Below, one piece after another: positions 42,712 through 49,665 of a stretch of 49,665 bases of DNA. The stretch's first letter is position 1; each line of letters opens with the position of its first letter. The position numbers and the translations under genes were made by a program. This DNA comes from an uncultured bacterium (lineage in GTDB: Bacteria; Pseudomonadota; Alphaproteobacteria; Rhodospirillales; Rhodospirillaceae): the NCBI GenBank assembly GCA_903888485.1, contig CAISTS010000043.1, positions 1 through 49,665 of the forward strand, written 5' to 3'. The notes under the pieces are model-generated. The model made no database searches. It had not been told where the DNA came from and worked only from the letters and a program-made list of their open reading frames with translations.

Positions 42712-44898
42712 TTAATGCGCCAGCGGATCGGGCCGGACCTGGAACTTGATCATCATCGGTCCTTTGCCTTCATCGCCGCCTTCCTGGTGCCAGGCAGGGA
42801 ACTTGCCTTGGCTCGCCCAGATGCCCCGGCCTTTCCAGCCGGTGTTCGGATCATCGATGCGTCCGTCCATGCCGCGGCTGTAGAAGCTGCCGAGCGGGTA
42901 GGGCACGCGGAACTGCACGATTTCCTTGGTCTTGGGCAGCATCGCGATCAAGGAGTCCGAATTGGAGCCGACGGTTAGCGGCACGTTCGGCCCTAGGCCC
43001 AGCGTGTCATAGGCATCGACCCAGTTGAGATAGAACCAGTCGGCGGCGGAATCGGTGCCGGGGATTTTCGGGCCCGGCACGTCGTAGAACGTCCAGCCTT
43101 CGTTGCAGTGCTGGCCCGTCGCCGTGGGACCGCGGCGCGTCTTGCACTTGGCGAGGTCGAGCACGCCAAGCTTGCCGTTGCCGAAGGAGCCGTGGATCAG
43201 CCCGTTCGTCTCGATGCCGACGCCGCGCGTGTCATAGGCGACATAGGTGCCGTCGGGCCTCTTCGGCGGCTCAAAGTATTCGGTCATGCAGGTTTCCGGC
43301 GGATTGTTGCCGGCATGGAAGCGCACGAGAACGGAGGGATGGCCTTGTTTGGCGAACCACACCGAGCCATCGGTCGGATGCGTGTCGATGCCGTAGCTGC
43401 CGCCGGGGAAGCGCGTGTCCTTCTTGGGATCGAAGTTCTCCGCTCCGAGATCGTTCCACTGCGCACGATCCTGCGTGATCTTTCCGTCGCCGTTGGTGTC
43501 GAGCACGGTCGGGCACCAGCCTTGCGACTTATTGGCGTCCTTCGTCTCGTCCCAGACGCGGGTGTTGATCCAGCCGTAAACGTCGCGGCCGCCGCTGAAG
43601 TACAGCGTGTTGTCCTTGTCATAGCCGAAGCCGAGATGGTGCACGCCGTAACACACGGGAATGCGGATCATCTGCTTGGTCTCGGGGTCGTACATCAGCA
43701 TCGACGAGGTGTTGTTGCCTGTCAGCGGGAACAGGCCTGCGTGCTTGTTGAGCTTCGGGTCGGCGCAATAGGCCGCGCGCTCGCCGAGCGGCGAGGCCAT
43801 TTTCCCGCCTTTGGCGGCGGTTGCGTTCATGATGCGCCCGCGGCTGGAATCGGTGACCCACAACCGGCCCTTCTGATCGATCATCGGGTTATGCGGATAG
43901 GCGTTCATGTCGTGTTTGCCGTCATCGCCCGGGATCGGGATCTCGCCGGTCTCATGCTTGACGGGGTCGAGCCACTGAATAGTGCCGGTTGAGGACGAGG
44001 CACCGTAGATCAGGCCGTTCTGATTGACCGTGGGCTTACGGCGGTCGGTGGAGATTTCATCGTGGATCTGACGCCCGTTGGCCCAGTCCCACACCGACAG
44101 CACGACATTACGCTCTATGCCCTGTGGCCGCGGCGGTTTCTCTTTTGGCACGGCGCCGGCGGCGATCTTCTGCGTCCAGACGGCGAACATGTTGAGCCCG
44201 CGCTGGGAGCCGAAGCGCGTCATGTTGTTCTGCATGTCGCTGGAATAGGAATGACCGAGATTGCCGACGGTCTGGTCGCCATCGCTACGGGCCTGGCGGA
44301 TGCGCTCGGCCCAGCCTTCGGGGCTGTTGTCGGCAAGGGTGCGCGTGGTCTGGTCGCCGAGCTGGTGACACAGCGTGCAGCCTTCCTTGATATGCGTGAC
44401 CCAATGTTGCTGTGTAGCCATCGTCGGCGCGATGCCGTTGCCCTTGGGGCCGGTGCCGGGGAATTCGCTCGCCGCCGGGGGCTCGAGCAGCGAGAGCCAG
44501 TAGTTGGCGGGATAATAATGCGCAGCCGCGCGGGCATCGGGCGCGGGCACGGCGGTGAGGTTGACGTTCTTGCCCGGCACGCCGTCGACGGCTTGAGAGT
44601 CGACCAGGCCGTAACCGCGTACCCAGACTTTGAACTTCGCGACGGGAAGTTCGGGCAGAAGGAAACGGCCCAGATCGTCGGTGACAACGATCTTGATGAA
44701 GCGCGTCGGCGTGTCGGTGGTTTCGGCGATCACCCAGACGCCGGCTTCCGGACCCTTGGGACCGCTCACCACGCCGCCAATGGCATCGGCCACCACGGCT
44801 ACGCTGCTGGAAGCCGCAAAGCTTGTTTGAGTCAGTACGCAGCTCAAGGCCAGACAGGCTGACGAGGCAAGCCACACCGAATTGCTGCGATTGTTCAT
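42712..44898 (-). CDS. Exported monohaem beta-propeller protein with carboxypeptidase-regulatory-like domain, copy 2
   Basis: A 728-residue paralogue of the previous gene with the same domain order: signal peptide (SSACLALSCVLTQTSFAAS), regulatory-like fold, haem motif CTLCH near residue 178, and propeller with the same calcium-like loop DTNGDGKITQDRAQW. The two C-termini are almost identical (GMDGRIDDPNTGWKGRGIWA). The propeller faces differ more than the rest, so the copies may act on related substrates. Its start is 22 codons inside a longer open frame and begins the signal peptide. Both sit about 175 bases apart on the minus strand. Confidence 0.85.
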   Translation of the reverse strand: MNNRSNSVWLASSACLALSCVLTQTSFAASSSVAVVADAIGGVVSGPKGPEAGVWVIAETTDTPTRFIKIVVTDDLGRFLLPELPVAKFKVWVRGYGLVDSQAVDGVPGKNVNLTAVPAPDARAAAHYYPANYWLSLLEPPAASEFPGTGPKGNGIAPTMATQQHWVTHIKEGCTLCHQLGDQTTRTLADNSPEGWAERIRQARSDGDQTVGNLGHSYSSDMQNNMTRFGSQRGLNMFAVWTQKIAAGAVPKEKPPRPQGIERNVVLSVWDWANGRQIHDEISTDRRKPTVNQNGLIYGASSSTGTIQWLDPVKHETGEIPIPGDDGKHDMNAYPHNPMIDQKGRLWVTDSSRGRIMNATAAKGGKMASPLGERAAYCADPKLNKHAGLFPLTGNNTSSMLMYDPETKQMIRIPVCYGVHHLGFGYDKDNTLYFSGGRDVYGWINTRVWDETKDANKSQGWCPTVLDTNGDGKITQDRAQWNDLGAENFDPKKDTRFPGGSYGIDTHPTDGSVWFAKQGHPSVLVRFHAGNNPPETCMTEYFEPPKRPDGTYVAYDTRGVGIETNGLIHGSFGNGKLGVLDLAKCKTRRGPTATGQHCNEGWTFYDVPGPKIPGTDSAADWFYLNWVDAYDTLGLGPNVPLTVGSNSDSLIAMLPKTKEIVQFRVPYPLGSFYSRGMDGRIDDPNTGWKGRGIWASQGKFPAWHQEGGDEGKGPMMIKFQVRPDPLAH

Positions 44899-44972
44899 AG
44901 CGAATCTTCCTTCCCCGGAACGGAAACACAGTTGAACTATACGCCCGCGCGGGAGGGCTCGCACGGGGGTTT

Positions 44973-45434
44973 TTAATGTCCAGACTTAGTCTGGGCCGCA
45001 AGAGGGAGGGGCGCGTCCCAGGCACGGCGCAGCCGTTCCGCGATGGCCTCAAGCTCCACGCGCGGGGCGTCTCGCACCGGCCCGGGGTAGACGGCGAAAT
45101 GGCCATCGCCCTGCCAGCGCGGGAAGACATGGAGGTGCACGTGCGGCACTTCCTGATTGGCGCCAGGTCTATTGGATTGCCAGACATTGACGCCGTCCGG
45201 GGCGAAGGCGCGCTTCACCGCGGCGATGGCGCGCACGATCGCAGCCATTAACGGCGCGTGATCGCCAGCGGGTAGGACATCGAGCGTCTCGGCATGAGTC
45301 TTGGGCAGCACCAGCACGTGCCCGGCATTGCTTTGACGGAGGTCGACAATTGTTAGCGTGCGCTCGTCCTCATGGACGACGCTTACGGGGAGCGTACGGG
45401 CGATGACTCGGCAGAAGATGCAACCTTCGCTCAT
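44973..45434 (-). CDS. HIT-family nucleotide hydrolase/transferase
   Basis: A 153-residue HIT protein. It opens CIFCRVIARTLPVSVVHED and carries the histidine triad HVHLHV near residue 110. Family members hydrolyse dinucleoside polyphosphates or AMP-linked compounds. The start at 45434 gives the usual N-terminus (MSEGCIFC); the longer open frame would add 58 unlikely residues. Its 5' end overlaps the divergent DUF1801 gene by 63 bases if that gene starts at 45372. Confidence 0.93.
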   Translation of the reverse strand: MSEGCIFCRVIARTLPVSVVHEDERTLTIVDLRQSNAGHVLVLPKTHAETLDVLPAGDHAPLMAAIVRAIAAVKRAFAPDGVNVWQSNRPGANQEVPHVHLHVFPRWQGDGHFAVYPGPVRDAPRVELEAIAERLRRAWDAPLPLAAQTKSGH

Positions 45435-45896
45435 GCTGCTAGGGTAACACGACGGGATGCACCGTCGCATCCTCCGAACCGCCGCGCCGCCATCGCCGCC
45501 GTACGCAAGGCGGTCAAGGCGCATCTGCCCAAGGGCTATAGGGAGTGCATGCAGTATGGCATGATCGGCTACGTCGTGCCGCTGTCGCTCTATCCGCCGG
45601 GCTATCACACCGGCGACGGCGTGCCGCTGCCCTTAGCGGCGCTGGCTTCGCAAAAGAACTACATGTCGCTTTATCTCATGTGCATGACCGGCGATCCCGG
45701 CGCCGAGAATGAGCTGCGCAAGCAGTTCAAGGAGCGCGGCAAGAAGCTCGACATGGGCAAGTCGTGCATCCGCTTCAAGAAACTCGAGGATCTTCCGCTC
45801 GACGTGGTCGGAGCGGCGATCGCGAGCGTGCCGGTCGCCGCCTTTATCGCACAGTACGAGAAGGCGACCGGGCGCACGCGAAAGGCGCGCGGCTAG
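45372..45896 (+). CDS. DUF1801 (YdhG/YjbR-like) protein with uncertain N-terminus
   Basis: The family core begins RRAAIAAVRKAVKAHLPKGY and runs through ECMQYGMIGYVVPLSLYPPG and ASQKNYMSLYLMCMTGD. In this frame no other ATG, GTG or TTG lies close to the core, so the start is set at 45372, giving 174 residues, of which the first 25 or so do not look like the family. The usual opening helix before RRAA is missing or altered. The 5' part is antisense to the HIT gene start. The gene may have lost its own 5' end by recombination. Function of the family is unclear. Confidence 0.7.
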   Translation: MDDAYGERTGDDSAEDATFAHAARVTRRDAPSHPPNRRAAIAAVRKAVKAHLPKGYRECMQYGMIGYVVPLSLYPPGYHTGDGVPLPLAALASQKNYMSLYLMCMTGDPGAENELRKQFKERGKKLDMGKSCIRFKKLEDLPLDVVGAAIASVPVAAFIAQYEKATGRTRKARG

Positions 45897-45899
45897 GCC

Positions 45900-46709
45900 T
45901 CAAAGCTGGATGTTGAAACAGCCGGGGCGGGAGCTGATCACGCTGCGGCCGTCCTGTTTGCCCCAGTCCGCGACGTACTGTTCGATGGACCAGTGGTAGC
46001 GCGGGGTGATGCCGTCGAACCATTGGAACTTCTGCCAGGCGCGCGAACTCTTGAACGACAGCGCCATCAACGTCGCCATTTGGTTTGCATAGAACGGATC
46101 GACCTCGCGCCAGGCATCGAGCTCGTCCGACATCCGGTCGACAATGGCGTGTGCCTTGTCCTCGGGCAGGCCGCGGATGTAGGCGTTCAGGTTCTTGCGG
46201 GCATCGAAATTCTTGGGATAGACGAAAATCAGAATCATGCCGCCCGGCTTGGTGACGCGCAGAAGCTCGGCCAGGCCCGCCGCCGGGTTATCCATGTGGT
46301 GGAGTACGCCCCAGCAGAGCGTCACATCGGCAACCTTGTCCGCGAGCGGCAGGTTGGTGCCCGAGGCCCGCACCAGCGTGAAGCTTTCGGGTTTCTGGAT
46401 GTAGCGCGGAAAGGCAAAGACCGCTTCGGAAAGATCGACGCCGCAGTAGGACTTGGTGAGGGGCGCGATGAGGCGCCCGATGCGCCCGTTGCCGCAGCCG
46501 ACATCGACCACGGTCTTTCCGGTAAAGAAATCGGGCGGCAGCATGAAACGGCCAAAGATGTGGCCGTGCGACATGACTTCCTTGCCGACGAAGCCGTCGA
46601 TCTGGGTCCATTCGAACCCAAAGGAATTGACATAGCTGGAATCGGCGATCTGGGAGTCGACCAGGATCTCAGGGTCGCGCGCGCTCGGCTTGACCTCGCG
46701 TCTAAACAT
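45900..46709 (-). CDS. Class I SAM-dependent methyltransferase
   Basis: A 269-residue methyltransferase. Motif I VVDVGCGNGRIGR binds S-adenosylmethionine, followed by GVDLSEAVFAF, VTLCWGVLHHM and RVTKPGGMILIFVY. The fold is that of small-molecule or quinone-type enzymes. The start at 46709 is preferred because the domain begins there; the frame is open much further but overlaps the next gene. It overlaps the upstream unknown gene by 8 bases, so the two are probably one operon. Target unknown. Confidence 0.9.
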   Translation of the reverse strand: MFRREVKPSARDPEILVDSQIADSSYVNSFGFEWTQIDGFVGKEVMSHGHIFGRFMLPPDFFTGKTVVDVGCGNGRIGRLIAPLTKSYCGVDLSEAVFAFPRYIQKPESFTLVRASGTNLPLADKVADVTLCWGVLHHMDNPAAGLAELLRVTKPGGMILIFVYPKNFDARKNLNAYIRGLPEDKAHAIVDRMSDELDAWREVDPFYANQMATLMALSFKSSRAWQKFQWFDGITPRYHWSIEQYVADWGKQDGRSVISSRPGCFNIQL

Positions 46710-47517
46710 GTGCGGCTCCCGCATAGGCCATCTGCATGCGCTGGCCGTCCAAGGTGAGATTGAGGTTGAGCAGCCGGTCGGGTGTTTCCAACAGGGCGCG
46801 CCCGGCGGCGACCGCCGCGGGGAACATGCGCTCGTCCAGCAGGATGCGCCGTTGGGCGAGATCGAAGACGGACTCGGCGGTTCCGTCCGTGATGCGCAGT
46901 TTCTCCAGGCGCGCCATGCCGCGTACCTCGACGCGAAAGCCGGGTGTGACGACGTCGCTGCCGTCGATCTGTCCCGTGACCGCGGCGGCGATGCCGTTGC
47001 GTGCGCAGAGGAACCTGACGCATTCGGCGACGTAGGCGGCGCTGCGCGACAGGATGTTGAAATTGGCCGGCTCGGCGAAGAAGCGGAACCACGGTGAATA
47101 GGTGAGTGTGAAGGTCCCCGTGCCCGCGCGCAGCGGCGACTTCGAAAAGTCGATGGTGACCATGGCATTGTCGCCTTGGGACGGAGTGATGTTGGCGGGG
47201 ACGGGTATTTCCTTCAGCTTGGTGCGGATTTCCCCGCCCGCGGTTTCGAGGATGGATTCGGCGACGGGAAACCATTTCGGCACGGCGATTTGCCCGATAC
47301 GCTGCGGACCCGAGTTCGTGATCTGCCCGCTGACTTGGAGCGGCATGGCCAAGAGGTCGATCACTGCGAATTGATTGGTGGCGCAGCAGGTGATGAAGAC
47401 CCCGGTCGCGAGCACGGCCCACGGCAAGGTTTCCTCACAAACGGCAGTCAAGCTTTCGACGGGGGACGGCGGCACAGAACCTCCAGCATTTCGGGACCGC
47501 GAAGGGCGGACTTTCAA
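46702..47517 (-). CDS. Protein of unknown family upstream of the methyltransferase
   Basis: A frame of up to 271 residues. The likely domain begins about Met58 (base 47346) with MPLQVSGQITNSGPQRIGQI. Later come beta-type segments (GTFTLTYSPWFRFF, GFRVEVRGMARLEKLRI) and a C-terminal LNLNLTLDGQRMQM. I do not recognise the family. It overlaps the methyltransferase by 8 bases. The N-terminal 57 residues include a hydrophobic part (WAVLATGVFITCC) that may be a membrane anchor or non-coding. The true start is undecided. Confidence 0.55.
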   Translation of the reverse strand: MKVRPSRSRNAGGSVPPSPVESLTAVCEETLPWAVLATGVFITCCATNQFAVIDLLAMPLQVSGQITNSGPQRIGQIAVPKWFPVAESILETAGGEIRTKLKEIPVPANITPSQGDNAMVTIDFSKSPLRAGTGTFTLTYSPWFRFFAEPANFNILSRSAAYVAECVRFLCARNGIAAAVTGQIDGSDVVTPGFRVEVRGMARLEKLRITDGTAESVFDLAQRRILLDERMFPAAVAAGRALLETPDRLLNLNLTLDGQRMQMAYAGAAHV

Positions 47518-47612
47518 TGCCGCTTTATCTCACAAACCCCGCGCCGGGCCAAATCGGCGGCTGTCAAAACAACCCCAGCGTCGTACCATCGGGTAAACCC
47601 GGGGAGGACGGC

Positions 47613-48803
47613 ATGTCATCAATCAGAAAGTGTGCAGTGTTCGTGTGCGCGGCGCTGTGGACCAGCACGGTCCTTGGCCAGCAAACACCGGTCGGTGGGC
47701 CGCCACAGAACCAAGCGGCCACGAAGCTGGGGCCCATCGTCGGTTCGCCCATCCCGGTTTCGGCCGACAAGCTGCCAGTGGCCAAGCTCAAGGTCCCGGC
47801 CGGCTTTAAGGTCGAGGTCTACGCCAGCGGCGTCGCCAATGCGCGTTCTCTGGCGGTGAGCGATAAGGGCACAGTGTTCGTGGGTTCGCGCCTGGTGGGC
47901 GCGGTGCACGCGATCCGAATCAAGGACGGCAAGACCGAGGTCAAGCCGCTGGTCAGCGGACTCCAGCGGCCCAACGGCGTCGCCTTCCATAAAGGCACAC
48001 TCTATATAGCCGAGATCAGCCGCATTTCGCGGATCGACAACGTCGAGGACAAGCTCGGGACGGCGCCCAAACCGACCGTCATCAACGAGCAGTTCCCCAA
48101 GGATGAGCAGCACGGCTGGAAATTCATCGGCATAGGCCCGGACGAGAAACTCTATGTGCCCGTGGGTGCGCCGGGAAACGTGCTCGTTCCGGACTACAAG
48201 ACTCACGCCCACATCCGGCGCATGAACCTTGACGGCAGCGGCATGGAGATCATCGCCGAAGGCCAGCGTAACTCGGTCGGCTTCGACTGGAACCCGGTGA
48301 CCAAGGAGATGTACTTCACCGACAACGGCCGCGATTGGGTGTCCGAGGATGGCCCCGAGGACGAGCTCAACCGCGTGCGCGCGAACGGTAAGAAACACTT
48401 CGGCTTTCCGTACTGCCATCAGGGCAACTTCCGCGATCCGGAATTCGGCTGGGGCATGAACTGCGCCGACTACGAGCCGCCGGTCGCACTTTTGGGCGGC
48501 CATGGAGCGTCCCTCGGCATGCGCTTCTATACCGGCAGCATGTTCCCGGCGGAATACAAGGACGCCGCCTTCATCGTGCGTCACGGGTCGTGGAACCGCA
48601 CCAACAAAATCGGCGGCGACATTCTCTTGGCCAAGTTCAATCCTGACGGAACGGTGAAGTCGCTCGAGCCGTTCTTGACGGGCTTCCTGCAGGACAACAC
48701 CTATGTCGGCCGTCCCGTGGATGTGGCGCAGTTGGCCGATGGCTCGCTGCTGCTGTCGGACGATTTCAACGGCGCGGTGTACCGAATCTCTTATGCGAAA
48801 TAG
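47613..48803 (+). CDS. PQQ-dependent sugar dehydrogenase-like (sorbosone/glucose dehydrogenase family)
   Basis: A 396-residue exported protein with signal peptide ending near VLGQQ. Propeller segments LKVPAGFKVEVYASGVANA, RPNGVAFHKGTLYIAEI, AEGQRNSVGFDWNPV and FIVRHGSWNRTNKIGGDI match the soluble glucose/sorbosone dehydrogenase fold, which uses PQQ. It oxidises a sugar or aldehyde in the periplasm. The start at 47613 follows GGGGAGGA. Its stop overlaps the dihaem cytochrome start by 11 bases, so electrons probably pass to that cytochrome. No PQQ synthesis genes are in the window. Confidence 0.88.
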   Translation: MSSIRKCAVFVCAALWTSTVLGQQTPVGGPPQNQAATKLGPIVGSPIPVSADKLPVAKLKVPAGFKVEVYASGVANARSLAVSDKGTVFVGSRLVGAVHAIRIKDGKTEVKPLVSGLQRPNGVAFHKGTLYIAEISRISRIDNVEDKLGTAPKPTVINEQFPKDEQHGWKFIGIGPDEKLYVPVGAPGNVLVPDYKTHAHIRRMNLDGSGMEIIAEGQRNSVGFDWNPVTKEMYFTDNGRDWVSEDGPEDELNRVRANGKKHFGFPYCHQGNFRDPEFGWGMNCADYEPPVALLGGHGASLGMRFYTGSMFPAEYKDAAFIVRHGSWNRTNKIGGDILLAKFNPDGTVKSLEPFLTGFLQDNTYVGRPVDVAQLADGSLLLSDDFNGAVYRISYAK

Positions 48804-49368
48804 CTTTCGTGCCGGCGCCCTTGTGGCGCTGGCTTTGGTTGCCGCGCCGGCGCTGTCCGCTTCGCTGAACGAGCGCCTTGCGCCGTGTCTCGCCTGTCAT
48901 GGCGAGAAGGGCACGTCCGTCATGCCCGAAGTGCCGTCGCTGGGCGGCCAGCCCGCGCCCTATATGCTGGTGCAGCTCTTCGCCTTCCGCGAAAAGCAGC
49001 GACTGGCCGATCCCATGAACGACTTGGCCCAGGAGCTGACCAACGATGACTTGATGGTCATATCCGAAGCCCTCGCCAAATTGCCCCCGCCGGTTGTGTC
49101 GGGGAAGGGCGCGGATGCGGCCAAGATCGAGAAAGGCCGGGTGGCGGCCCAGAAGCACCGCTGCGGCTTCTGTCATAACCCCGACATGTCGGGCCACGAC
49201 CAGATCGGTCGCATCGCCGGCCAGCGCGAAGACTATCTATTGAAGGCCCTCCGGGAATACAAATCCGGCAAGCGCGCCGGTTTCGATCCGGCCATGCTCG
49301 AGGTCGTCCGCGACATGAGCGACGAGGATTTCGTCAACGTCGCGCACCTGCTGGCGCACTGGAACTAG
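48793..49368 (+). CDS. Dihaem cytochrome c (c4/c5-like)
   Basis: A 191-residue exported protein with signal peptide (GALVALALVAAPALSAS). Two haem motifs are present: CLACH at residues 32-36 and CGFCH near 124-128, with methionines placed as possible axial ligands (e.g. SVMPEVPSLGGQ). It is a periplasmic electron carrier, most likely for the PQQ-type dehydrogenase it overlaps by 11 bases. The gene ends just before a terminator. The frame is open a little upstream but the start at 48793 begins the signal peptide. Confidence 0.93.
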   Translation: MRNSFRAGALVALALVAAPALSASLNERLAPCLACHGEKGTSVMPEVPSLGGQPAPYMLVQLFAFREKQRLADPMNDLAQELTNDDLMVISEALAKLPPPVVSGKGADAAKIEKGRVAAQKHRCGFCHNPDMSGHDQIGRIAGQREDYLLKALREYKSGKRAGFDPAMLEVVRDMSDEDFVNVAHLLAHWN

Positions 49369-49379
49369 GCCGTAGATAT

Positions 49380-49401
49380 AGGCCGTCCGGCCTCGCTTTT
49401 T
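49380..49401 (+). terminator. Rho-independent terminator after the cytochrome gene
   Basis: AGGCC at 49380-49384 pairs with GGCCT at 49389-49393 around GTCC, followed a few bases later by TTTTT. It lies 11 bases after the cytochrome stop codon and separates this operon from tuf. Confidence 0.75.
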
Positions 49402-49451
49402 CGTTCTCAACGCCTATCTGTGGTGCTAAACGTTCGCCCGTGGCGGAAGGC

Positions 49452-49486
49452 CGCGATTCACGAATCGCGCGCGTTTTGGCGCGCGA
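49452..49486 (+). promoter_or_regulatory. Two overlapping, mutually exclusive hairpins in the tuf leader
   Basis: CGCGATTC (49452-49459) pairs with GAATCGCG (49462-49469), and TCGCGCGC (49465-49472) pairs with GCGCGCGA (49479-49486). Both stems are perfect 8-bp matches and share bases 49465-49469, so only one can form at a time. Their place, 40 bases before the tuf ATG, suggests a switch in expression. No T-tract follows. Confidence 0.55.
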
Positions 49487-49525
49487 CGCGGGGAAGTCCC
49501 CCGGCAAGAACGAAATGGGAGCACC

Positions 49526-49665
49526 ATGTCGAAAGAGAAATTTCAACGCAACAAGCCGCACTGCAACGTGGGCACGATTGGTCACGTTGACCATGGCAAG
49601 ACGTCGCTGACGGCAGCCATCACGAAGGTCTTGGCGGAGACGGGCGGCGCGACATTTACGGCGTA
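49526..49665 (+). CDS. tuf: Elongation factor Tu, 5' part (runs off the window)
   Basis: The first 46 codons of EF-Tu. The protein opens [16 protein letters not shown] and has the GTP-binding loop GHVDHGKT, with [18 protein letters not shown] after it, as in alphaproteobacterial EF-Tu. GGGAG four bases before the ATG is the ribosome-binding site. EF-Tu carries aminoacyl-tRNA to the ribosome. In many relatives a tRNA-Gly gene lies just upstream of tuf; here accessory DNA of about 49 kb separates them. Confidence 0.98.
   Translation, partial: MSKEKFQRNKPHCNVGTIGHVDHGKTSLTAAITKVLAETGGATFTA

Noticed and set aside
49369..49525. A second copy of the tRNA-Gly 3' end as an att site near tuf
   Set aside because: No stretch resembling the tRNA T-arm or acceptor stem was found here; only a terminator and two hairpins.
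1..49665. CRISPR arrays, transposons, integrases and rRNA genes
   Set aside because: No regular spacer-repeat array, no transposase or recombinase motif, and no rRNA-like sequence was recognised on either strand.

Overview
The window is bacterial, dense in genes and fairly GC-rich, and most likely alphaproteobacterial. The tuf start ([16 protein letters not shown]...), the two-cysteine SqrR/BigR-type repressor and the VirB-like cluster all fit that. A tRNA-Gly(TCC) gene lies at the left edge (67-140) and the first 140 bases of tuf (EF-Tu) at the right edge (49526-49665), both on the plus strand. In many alphaproteobacteria these two are neighbours in a tRNA-tuf-secE block. The roughly 49 kb between them therefore reads as accessory DNA laid into a core locus, although no integrase, transposase or att repeat is visible.

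Region 1 (283-9851) is a sulfide/persulfide island. A minus-strand operon runs from an ArsR repressor with two BigR/SqrR-like cysteines through a rhodanese, an RND membrane fusion protein, an RND pump, an ETHE1-like persulfide dioxygenase and a TauE/SafE sulfite exporter. Divergent from it are a sulfide:quinone oxidoreductase-like flavoprotein, a DUF2892 membrane protein and the TolC-type channel that probably completes the pump. Together they would oxidise sulfide to persulfide and sulfite, export the sulfite, and efflux an unknown compound.

Region 2 (10146-17278) encodes a compact VirB type IV secretion system (virB2, 3, 4, 6, 9, 10, 11), mostly joined by ATGA overlaps. It has no visible virB5, virB8, virD4 or relaxase. 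Region 3 (17275-22522) holds a TPR pseudogene, a surface lipoprotein, a TonB-dependent receptor and an intact TPR gene. Sequences resembling PhoB boxes (7-mers like CTGTCAT repeated every 11 bp) lie upstream of virB2, upstream of the lipoprotein, and upstream of the TPR gene on the opposite strand. This suggests that the secretion system and the receptor module belong to one phosphate-starvation programme, which is the most interesting signal in the window.

Region 4 (22964-44898) looks like an uncharacterised periplasmic oxidation or catabolic locus. It contains an IclR regulator, a second TonB receptor, tandem secreted paralogues of unknown family, a DUF1592/1588/1585-type haem protein with a DUF1552 partner, a Lipoprotein_15-type repeat protein, an NHL propeller, a serine hydrolase, an MFS transporter, an odd ferredoxin with a cysteine-rich partner, a glycosyltransferase-like protein, and two paralogous 730-residue proteins that each carry one c-type haem motif. 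The substrate cannot be read from the sequence.

Region 5 (44973-49368) has a HIT protein, a DUF1801 protein with an odd N-terminus, a methyltransferase with an unknown partner, and a PQQ-type sugar dehydrogenase overlapping a dihaem cytochrome c. The tuf leader follows and contains two overlapping hairpins.
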